From a virus, in the IMG/VR virus record IMGVR_UViG_3300017786_000003, positions 43,861 to 107,860 of that record: a stretch of DNA of 64,000 nucleotides. One strand, written 5' to 3'. Every line of letters starts with the position of its first letter. The first letter of the stretch is position 1. Below are positions 14,505-22,600 of the stretch, piece after piece. The position numbers and the translations under genes were made by a program. Below the pieces are notes generated by a model, which was not told the origin of the DNA, searched no databases, and worked only from the letters and a program-made list of their open reading frames with translations.

Positions 14505-16130
14505 ATGGAATATAAAAAATACTACTGGCTAAATGAAAATAGTAGAACCTTTTTATCTAGAGGTTATATAACAGAATCACCAGAACAAAGAATAAAAGAC
14601 ATAGCTAATAAAGCAGAGAAATATCTTCATATGCCTGGCTTTGCTGAAAAGTTTGAGAACTATATGTCTAAAGGATTTTACTCACTATCTACTCCTGTAT
14701 GGATAAACTTTGGTAAACCAAAAGGTTTGCCTATTAGTTGTTACGGATCCAATATAGATGATAACTTAAATAGTATACTTAATGCAGGACGTGAGATTGG
14801 AATGATGTCAAAATATGGTGGAGGTACAAGTTGCTTTTTAGGGAATATAAGACCTAGAGGATCAAAGATATCTACAGGAGGCTTAGCTGATGGACCAGTA
14901 CACTATGCTAGAATATATGATACAGTTGTAGATGTATGTAAACAATCTGAAGCAAGGCGTGGAGCCTGTGCAGCATATCTACCATTAGAGCATCCAGACA
15001 TAGATGAGTTCTTAGATATAGGTACTGAGGGAAATCCAATACAAAACTTACAGTATGGTATTACAGTTTCTGATGCTTGGTTGAGATCTATGAAAGCAGG
15101 TAGTAAAGATAAACGTAAGATATGGGCTAAAGTAATTCAAAGAAGATCTGAGTTTGGATATCCTTATATAATGTTCAAAGACAATTCTAATAAGAACACT
15201 CCATACAATGAGATAGGAATGGAAATCACAGCATCAAACTTATGTTCAGAAATCCAACTACCAACAGACACCTATAACTCCTTTGTGTGTTGTTTGGGTT
15301 CTATTAACTTACTACACTGGGATGAGATAATAAAGACTGATGCAATAGAAACGTATGTATTCTTTTTGAATGCTGTTATGGATGAGTTCATTAAGAAAGC
15401 GGAAGTAAAAGCTGGCCTTAAAAGAGCATATAACTTTGCTAGCAAACATAGAGCTATTGGTTTAGGTGTGTTAGGTTATCACAGTTTGTTTCAGTCAAAG
15501 CTAATAGAGTTTGAATCATTAGCTGCTAAACAACTAAACAATCATATATTTAAACATTTAAAAGAAGTATCAGATGAAGCATCAAGATGGTTATATGAAC
15601 ACAGGGGATATAGATCCCTACGAGAAGGCTATGCAAACACAACTCTTATGGCTATTGCTCCTACTAAATCAAGTTCATTTATCCACGGTGCTGTATCTAT
15701 GGGTATTGAGCCAATAAAATCTAACTACTTTATCAAAGATCTTGCTAAGTCTAAGACGGTGTATAAGAACCCATTCTTAGTAGAAGAGTTAGAAAAGTAT
15801 GGTCTTAATAATAAAAAGACATGGGATAGTATATTAAAGAAAGATGGATCTGTACAGCACTTAAACTTCCCAACAAAAGAAGTATTTAAATCATTCATTG
15901 AAATAAGTCCTAAAGAACTAGTACTACAAGCAGCACAAAGACAAAAGTATATTGATCAGTCACAGTCATTAAACTTAATGATTGACCCGTCTGTATCAGC
16001 TAAAGATATTAATAAGCTTTATTTATATGCACATGAAGAAGGAGTAAAAACACTATACTATCAGTTTAGTATAAGTTCTGCTCAAGACTTTGCTAGAAAC
16101 ATATTAGAGTGTGCAAGCTGTGAAGGATAA
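14505..16130 (+). CDS. nrdA: Ribonucleotide reductase, class I alpha subunit, no ATP-cone
   Basis: Catalytic subunit, 541 residues. Key residues are present: C79 (PISCYG), the NLCSE loop with N245, C247 and E249, C262 (FVCCLGSINL), the APTKSSSFIHG loop, the TLYYQ radical-transfer tyrosines near residue 517, and a C-terminal C536-x2-C539 pair for re-reduction. It begins close to the ten-stranded barrel (STPVWINFG at about 62), so the roughly 90-residue N-terminal ATP-cone of full-length NrdA is absent. The dATP off-switch is therefore probably missing. It follows nrdB by two bases. It ends one base before the end of the convergent fibre gene. Confidence 0.93.
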   Translation: MEYKKYYWLNENSRTFLSRGYITESPEQRIKDIANKAEKYLHMPGFAEKFENYMSKGFYSLSTPVWINFGKPKGLPISCYGSNIDDNLNSILNAGREIGMMSKYGGGTSCFLGNIRPRGSKISTGGLADGPVHYARIYDTVVDVCKQSEARRGACAAYLPLEHPDIDEFLDIGTEGNPIQNLQYGITVSDAWLRSMKAGSKDKRKIWAKVIQRRSEFGYPYIMFKDNSNKNTPYNEIGMEITASNLCSEIQLPTDTYNSFVCCLGSINLLHWDEIIKTDAIETYVFFLNAVMDEFIKKAEVKAGLKRAYNFASKHRAIGLGVLGYHSLFQSKLIEFESLAAKQLNNHIFKHLKEVSDEASRWLYEHRGYRSLREGYANTTLMAIAPTKSSSFIHGAVSMGIEPIKSNYFIKDLAKSKTVYKNPFLVEELEKYGLNNKKTWDSILKKDGSVQHLNFPTKEVFKSFIEISPKELVLQAAQRQKYIDQSQSLNLMIDPSVSAKDINKLYLYAHEEGVKTLYYQFSISSAQDFARNILECASCEG

Positions 16131-16131
16131 T

Positions 16132-17682
16132 TTATGAGTTTTCTAATGCTTTTACTTTAGCTGATAAATCTTGTATTGCTTTTACTAGAACAGGTATTAA
16201 TCTACCATATGTAGCTTCTAGTTTTTCCGGATTAACATCATATACTAATCTTGTATATTCATCATCAACTTCTTGTAAGTCTTGAGCTACAAAACCTACA
16301 TCTTTTAAACCTTTTTTAGCACCATCTCTTCTATCCCACTCAAACGTTACTGGTTTTAAATTATCTACAAAGTCTAATCCATATACAGAATCTTTAATAT
16401 CTTTTTTATCACGCTTATCTGATAAAGCTGTTATGCTTGTTACTTGACATCTTAAAGCAGCTGTACTAGAATTACCTAAAGTTATTTCATTACTTACAGT
16501 TAAACTACTAGGCTCAGCTTGATCACCTATAACTATATTGTTATTACCTGTAGTGGCTCCATCATTTGCTTTCCAACCAATTGCTATGTTTTGATTAGCT
16601 GAGATAAGTCCTTCTAATGCATAAGCACCTAAAGCTATATTAAAATTACCATCTTGTAAGTTTTTTAAACAAGATCTACCAACACCAACATTATTAGTAC
16701 TTTGGCCTGGATTTACACTTTTAATTTCTGCACCTACAAATGTATCAGCTAAACTTAATGTACATTCCATACCAGCTTCAAAACCTATAGCAGTGTTTGA
16801 TGGTACCGCAAACATTGCAGATACATTTTGTTTGGCTAATGCTTTATAACCTACAGCTGTACATTGAACTTCATTATTTTCTAAATTTAAAGCATTAAAC
16901 CCAAAAGCTGTATTACCACTATCTCCTGGTACTCCACCACCTTGACCAAGTAGGCTTGCTCCAGCCCCTATACCAAAAGCTGTAACACCTGCTTGAGTTG
17001 TTGCTGGATTTGCTCCTTGCATAAAAGTTCCTGAAGCTGGTGAATATTGAATTGGATTTGTCTCAATAATATTACCAGTACTATTAACAGATAAATTAAA
17101 TGTAGGTGTACCAGTTTTGCTACCAGACCCATAATCTACAAACTTTACAGATTTATGCAAATCTATTTCTTCTGCTCCTGACGTAGTCTTAATCTCAAGC
17201 ATTGGATTATTTCCAGCAGCTCCAAACTTTAAACCTAGCCCAGCCCAGTTATATAAAAATCCAAAACCTCCCCCGTCATCATCCCATCCGAATGAAACTT
17301 TAGCAACTTTATCTTGTTGTATCACAAATTCAGGATCACCAAGAGTTACACTACTAGGTTTATTTATAATAAATCTATCACAATCGTTAACTCTCATTTG
17401 ATACAAACCAGTAGATAACTGTGGAGATTGCTCTAACTTACTATCTGCTAAAGTTCCCTTTGGGCCGTCTGACCATAGAGGAACAAAGTTTGTTGTACCA
17501 GAGTTTAATGAAGTTCTAAATTCTTCAAAAGTAATAAGTCTATTCTCCATCTTAGGATCATATGCATAAATACCTTCTGGCCCTTGTATTCTTCCTAAAA
17601 TTATATAGTTGTTTGGATCTACTTTCTTTGCTACTTTCTTTCTAGAAAGTAATCCCATCATATCTTGTAAAATATTTCCCAT
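16132..17682 (-). CDS. Tail fibre/spike with C-terminal S74 chaperone
   Basis: A 516-residue fibre. The N-terminal about 35 residues (ILQDMMGLLSRKK ... YIILGR) match the docking segment of the 1218- and 280-residue fibres. The centre has YadA-head-like AFG.NAL / AIG.EA / IVIG.QA repeats. The C-terminus (about 415-516) is an intramolecular chaperone of the peptidase S74 family: the SDKRDKKDI signature supplies the Ser-Lys self-cleavage pair, followed by GLDFVDNLKPVTFEW and DVGFVAQDLQEV. The domain would trimerise the fibre and then cut itself off. It lies convergent to nrdA with a one-base gap and no visible terminator between. Confidence 0.88.
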   Translation of the reverse strand: MGNILQDMMGLLSRKKVAKKVDPNNYIILGRIQGPEGIYAYDPKMENRLITFEEFRTSLNSGTTNFVPLWSDGPKGTLADSKLEQSPQLSTGLYQMRVNDCDRFIINKPSSVTLGDPEFVIQQDKVAKVSFGWDDDGGGFGFLYNWAGLGLKFGAAGNNPMLEIKTTSGAEEIDLHKSVKFVDYGSGSKTGTPTFNLSVNSTGNIIETNPIQYSPASGTFMQGANPATTQAGVTAFGIGAGASLLGQGGGVPGDSGNTAFGFNALNLENNEVQCTAVGYKALAKQNVSAMFAVPSNTAIGFEAGMECTLSLADTFVGAEIKSVNPGQSTNNVGVGRSCLKNLQDGNFNIALGAYALEGLISANQNIAIGWKANDGATTGNNNIVIGDQAEPSSLTVSNEITLGNSSTAALRCQVTSITALSDKRDKKDIKDSVYGLDFVDNLKPVTFEWDRRDGAKKGLKDVGFVAQDLQEVDDEYTRLVYDVNPEKLEATYGRLIPVLVKAIQDLSAKVKALENS

Positions 17683-17694
17683 TGGTTTGTGGTT

Positions 17695-18099
17695 TTAAAA
17701 TTGTGATTCTCTTTTGCAATCATCAATAGAAAGCTGCAACTCTTCTAGTGTCACTGGACATACAAGATCAAGCCCTGCTTTGAATGCAGCATACTTAAAT
17801 CCATCCTTATCAAATACAATGATTGTTGGAGCCATTCGTACTCTATACTTTTTCTTTGCTTTTAGGTTCTCTGATATATCCGCCCTATAGTATTTTACAC
17901 CTGTTAGTTTTCCCCAGTCCTTAAAAGAGTTATCGTCATTAAATTCTGCCCAAAACTCTACTACAACCAAAACATCTAAATCGTCAAATGCAGAATTACC
18001 TACTACAGACTTTTCAAAATCTTTATCCGTTAACCAATCTTGTCCATTAACTGTAGTACTAAACAGTAAAAAAAAGAAACATAATACTGCTCTTTTCAT
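17695..18099 (-). CDS. Exported thioredoxin-fold protein lacking the CxxC pair
   Basis: A 134-residue protein with a signal peptide (KRAVLCFFFLLFSTTVNGQ) and a thioredoxin-like domain: strand VVVEFWAEF, helix, strand VKYYRADI, helix, then VRMAPTIIVFDKDG with the cis-proline. The position where thioredoxins have W-C-x-x-C reads W-A-E-F-N-D, so both redox cysteines are missing. It would act in the periplasm, perhaps as a chaperone or binding protein rather than an oxidoreductase. It lies 3 bases downstream of the membrane/coiled-coil gene, in a cassette that also encodes an outer-membrane barrel. Confidence 0.7.
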   Translation of the reverse strand: MKRAVLCFFFLLFSTTVNGQDWLTDKDFEKSVVGNSAFDDLDVLVVVEFWAEFNDDNSFKDWGKLTGVKYYRADISENLKAKKKYRVRMAPTIIVFDKDGFKYAAFKAGLDLVCPVTLEELQLSIDDCKRESQF

Positions 18100-18102
18100 A
18101 GT

Positions 18103-18384
18103 TTATTTTTTAGTTAAATCATAGATTCTCTCTTCCATTTTCTCAAACTTCTCAAGGAGCATCTCTACATCCTCTTGGGTATCCATAATTGTTTGTCTTA
18201 CTAGTTCATCTTTTAGATCATACTCAACCCTGTCTATAACTGGCTTGGGCATTTCCATTGCATGAGCTATATCTGCTTGGAGTGTAAACCACATTGTTGC
18301 TAATGTGATAGTAAATCCTACAATCATACCTATTGTTTTTAAGTCTAATGTTACCTGAGTTTCTTCTCCTATTTTCTGTGCCAT
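18103..18384 (-). CDS. Single-pass membrane protein with coiled coil
   Basis: A 93-residue protein with one membrane segment (about residues 17-35, IGMIVGFTITLATMWFTLQ) and a C-terminal acidic/basic coiled coil (heptads in TQEDVEMLLEKFEKMEERIY). The layout resembles small phage envelope proteins such as inner spanins, with a periplasmic coiled coil, but the N-terminus is unusually polar and long for one. It sits between the exported thioredoxin-like and the outer-membrane barrel genes. A spanin or envelope-anchor role is an inference. Confidence 0.6.
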   Translation of the reverse strand: MAQKIGEETQVTLDLKTIGMIVGFTITLATMWFTLQADIAHAMEMPKPVIDRVEYDLKDELVRQTIMDTQEDVEMLLEKFEKMEERIYDLTKK

Positions 18385-18390
18385 TTTATT

Positions 18391-19599
18391 TTATTTAAAA
18401 CTGAAATTTAATCCAAATGATGTAAGGAATAATTCACTATCCCACATTTTAGAATACTCACCTTCAACAAATACTCCAAAGTTTTTACTGAGCTTCCAAC
18501 CTAAACTAAGTCCAGCAGAATAATCATCCCACTGTTCTAGATCTGCGTCTTCTCTTAATCCACCTTTACCCCAGTTGTTTCTATTTAGATAAGACACTTC
18601 TTCATCTCCTTTAATATATCTATGGTAAGGTAATATATAGTTTGCATATGCATGAACCCAAAATTTGCTTTCATAATGATAAAAATCCATTCCTACAATT
18701 GGTGCAATCTCACCAAAAGCATCAAGCATATCCCACTGCTCATTATTATAACGGTTCATAAGATCAGTAAATACTGTTTCTCTAAACTCTAAGTCTGTAT
18801 CAGCTACTCTATTTCCTTGAGGATCTACCCAATACCAGTCACTTGTTTGGTTCCCTAGCTCATCTTCTGAAGTATAATATATATCATCATACCCATATTC
18901 AAACCCTAGCTCATACCAATAGTTTACAGGATACTCTTCACCGTTTATAACTTGTGTTTCATTTAACCATATTTCAATTGGATTATATCCATAAGCACGG
19001 TCATGAGTACGGTAGATTGCTCCAGCTGATATACTAAACTTTTCACCTAATGGTAACCTAGCTCTTAACTCTGCTGACTGATAATCAAGATTTATCTTTC
19101 CTACTTCTCTTGATTCAACTTTTACTATGTGATATTTTCCACTATGTTTTAAAAAGAATCTATGATTTTTAAAGTCTTCTCCTCTCCATCTTTCTTTTTC
19201 AAAATGGAATTGATATTCTAATCCTTGTAGTGCAGAAGAAGGTGCAGTAAAAGCAAGCTGTTGTTCTGTGCCATCATACCAGTTTCTTGGCTTTCTTTCA
19301 TAATCAAATCTTGCTAGCTTTCTAATACCAAATCCATATCTATAGTCAAAAGGAAATACTTCCGTATTATCTACTACATCTGGAATAGAATATAAGCCAC
19401 CATCTGGGTTTGTTCTTACAAAATAAGTTTGTTGTCTTGCTTCTATAGAATTTTTTACATCACCGGCACCATATACAGTACCATACTGTAGAAAATCAGA
19501 AACTAAATCCTTTACAAAACTACGTTCTTTAATAGAATCTTGTGCTAGTAATGTAGTGTAAGAGAGCATACATACCAACACTAAAAAATATTTTCTCAT
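18391..19599 (-). CDS. Predicted outer-membrane beta-barrel protein
   Basis: A 402-residue protein with a clear signal peptide (RKYFLVLVCMLSYTTLLAQ, cleaved before DS). Many amphipathic beta strands with aromatic girdles follow (KFSISAGAIYR, NYWYELGFEYGY, KFWVHAYANYIL, DYSAGLSLGWKLS), and the protein ends in a strand terminating in aromatic-hydrophobic residues (SFGLNFSFK). This is the pattern of an outer-membrane barrel, not of a virion protein. Regulation is not visible; 71 AT-rich bases precede it. It could alter host surface receptors, block superinfection or help release. No specific family is recognised. Confidence 0.7.
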   Translation of the reverse strand: MRKYFLVLVCMLSYTTLLAQDSIKERSFVKDLVSDFLQYGTVYGAGDVKNSIEARQQTYFVRTNPDGGLYSIPDVVDNTEVFPFDYRYGFGIRKLARFDYERKPRNWYDGTEQQLAFTAPSSALQGLEYQFHFEKERWRGEDFKNHRFFLKHSGKYHIVKVESREVGKINLDYQSAELRARLPLGEKFSISAGAIYRTHDRAYGYNPIEIWLNETQVINGEEYPVNYWYELGFEYGYDDIYYTSEDELGNQTSDWYWVDPQGNRVADTDLEFRETVFTDLMNRYNNEQWDMLDAFGEIAPIVGMDFYHYESKFWVHAYANYILPYHRYIKGDEEVSYLNRNNWGKGGLREDADLEQWDDYSAGLSLGWKLSKNFGVFVEGEYSKMWDSELFLTSFGLNFSFK

Positions 19600-19670
19600 A
19601 TTTTAAATGTATTATATTAATAAGCTGTGCATTGGTTTGTATACTAATAATATAAGAATTTTTTACTAAA

Positions 19671-22600
19671 TTATTTAATAAAGAAGTCACTATTTTTAAG
19701 ATAGCTATCCCATTTTTGGAATGTATACCAAATAGGAACAACATCTTTCCAATTTTTAGCAAGTTTCAGTTCTCCTTTTCTAGGCTTATTTTGATATACA
19801 TACTCAGAGTTCTCTCTAAATTCTTTATCACTATAATATACATAAGCTATTGGAGTTCTAAAAGATAAAGATAAAGCCTCACCCAGTTCTCCTAATGTTC
19901 TTGTAGCTGCTATAGGTGACTTAAACATTTGATACTGTTGTTTTAATCCAGAAGGATGCGGTGTAAATAATACTAATTCTTTATATGTTCTATCTGCTTG
20001 ATATTTAGCAATATTTTTAAATCTTTTTGTTAGTTCTGAGTCATCATCATCACCAGCTAACATTACTTGCATTAACTCACTAAGTAAAAATACTGATATC
20101 ATAATTCCTATTTCACCTGCAGTTCTGTAGAAACCATATAGTTTGTTCTCTGCTCTCTGATCAATATTACCTCCTTCTCCAGTCCAATCATGATCTTTTA
20201 AAAATCCTTCTTTATAAGTATTAAACTGTAGATTACCTGTTGCTGCTGTTTTTAAAGCATAGTTTATAAACTTCAAAGCGGATATATATCTACCTTCCAT
20301 CCATCCAAGGTTTTCATCAAAGTATTCTCTTTGATATCTTGCTCTAAATGCTGGCATAACCCATTTATGAAACTGTGCTGCTAAGTTACCAAGCGTTGTA
20401 CTTTGAATAACCATTCTATCTTCTTTAGCATAGTTACCATGAATTTGTTTATTAACCTCTCTTATTTTATTTCTTAAGTCATATCTATACTCATCAGTAT
20501 AAGCCACTTCTCTACCACCTTTTTCAACTACAGTATCAAATCCTTCTTTAAGTTCATTCTTATGTGTTTTAGGATTATAGGTAAATGCATCATATAAAGA
20601 GAGTGTCTCACCTGTTGTACTATTTTTAATTGTAGTATCCATCAACATGGCCATACCTACTTTAGTTTGTACATTGTATTCTGCTGCATCCTGAAGAACA
20701 TATCCCCACTCAGCTGCTTTAGCAAACCAACTTTGGCCTGTAGTAGTATCTGCTCCCTGTTCACGTATGTCTGTCATTTTATCCATCATCCTAAACATAT
20801 CTACAAAAGCTTCATATTTACTATTAGCTTTCTCAGGATCATAATCAACTTTACCAACACCTTTAGCTGCACCAAAAGTAGCAACATAACCTAAATCTTT
20901 CATATAATAACTAGTTCTAGAAACAATATCAGGAATAGCTCTTTGATTAAAAACTTTTACAGCTCTTAGATATGATGATCTATTAAAGAATCTTTGACCA
21001 AGCATTTCTATATTATTGTTCACTCTACCAATAACATAGTTGTTAAAGTTACCAAACGGGTTAAAGGCAACATAAGTAAGAGAAGAAACTTGAATTAGCT
21101 TATCTGCTATTTTATCAAACATTCCTTTGGATATTTTGTGGTTATCATAAAAGGTCATAGACATCCACTTCTTAGCTCGTCTAACAGCATTTGCTTCTAA
21201 CTTGTTACTACTTATTTTTTGTCCAACCTTTTTAACAGCACCTTCTACCACACTGAAAGATTCTATATCTGTTTCAGGTGAACCATATTCTCTTTGTTCT
21301 AGTACCTTTACCATAGAATTTAATGTGTCTTCTACAGTACTCATTGTCTCATAGTTTTGAGCCATTGCAATAAACTTTAAAAGACTATCAGTAAGATCTT
21401 TACTAATCTGACCTACAGTTGGAGTAGCTCTTAACCTTGCTATCTTACCATTAAGTTTTTTTAATTCTATATCATACTCACGTGCTCTAATTTTATTTTT
21501 CTTTCTTTTACTTTTTAATTCTGTTCTTTCTGCTTCAAGCTTTTCTAGTTCTCCTTCAACTCTTGCATTACCAGTAAAGTAAATTGGTAAAGTGCTTACC
21601 ACATTACCAAGCTCATCAGTAGTAACACCCTTTTGCTGAGATGTACCTTGAGTAAACATAGAAACATTTTCAACTGTTTCTGCCCACTTTCTAGCTATAA
21701 AGTTCTTTTTGCCTTTTACTTCAGCTAACATTTTTTGTTGAACTACAGGAAGTCTACCAAGCATATTAGTTATATGTCCAGGAGGAAGCTTTTCCAATTG
21801 CTGTTTATAAACTGCAGTCCACATCTCATAATATTCTTTTTGTGCTTGTCCTAGTGCATCTGTAGGATTCATAATCTTAAGATACTCCGGACTTAAAACA
21901 CTTTCACCATCTATTAGTGCATCATCTTTTATCTCTCTATACTCTGTTTTTGGAAAAGCATTGCTACCCTCATTAAATACTGTAGCACCAGTAGGTTGAC
22001 CCTTAAAATATACTGGTCTAAGCTTTTCTTCATTAGGCATAAAGTACTTAGCTTTATATTGGATGTACTCTGCTTCAGAAACAGTGGCTCTTTTTTTCCA
22101 CTTTATAAATCCTATCTCAGTATTTACAATTGCATATTCATGAATATCTCTAGCATCTTTAAACTCTTGAGTATATCTGTGGATATCACCATCTATTATA
22201 TTCCCAGCATCATCAACTTGTTCAGCCTTAAAAAAGTTACCTAAAGCTGCTTTGTCTTCTGCAAGTTGTTTATTATGTTCTAATTCCTCTGGCTTAGCCT
22301 TAAATGTATTAGGTATGTCATAATATAAACGTGGTTTACCATCACTATCAAAAGTCTTTTGTCTTAACTCATGTTGTTTATTTTTATAGTTTGGTCCTAT
22401 CTTTTCTACATATGTACCATCATCCTTAGCCATAAAATTATATATCTTCTGAGGATCAGTTTCTGCAGATAACTTAATTAATTTATCAGCAGCTTGAAGT
22501 ACCATATCTTTTTGAACAGATATTTTATCAAGCATCTTTTGCATAGCTGCTTTATATATCTTGTCCATTATAGCTAATATTACATCAGGAGATGTTGCCA

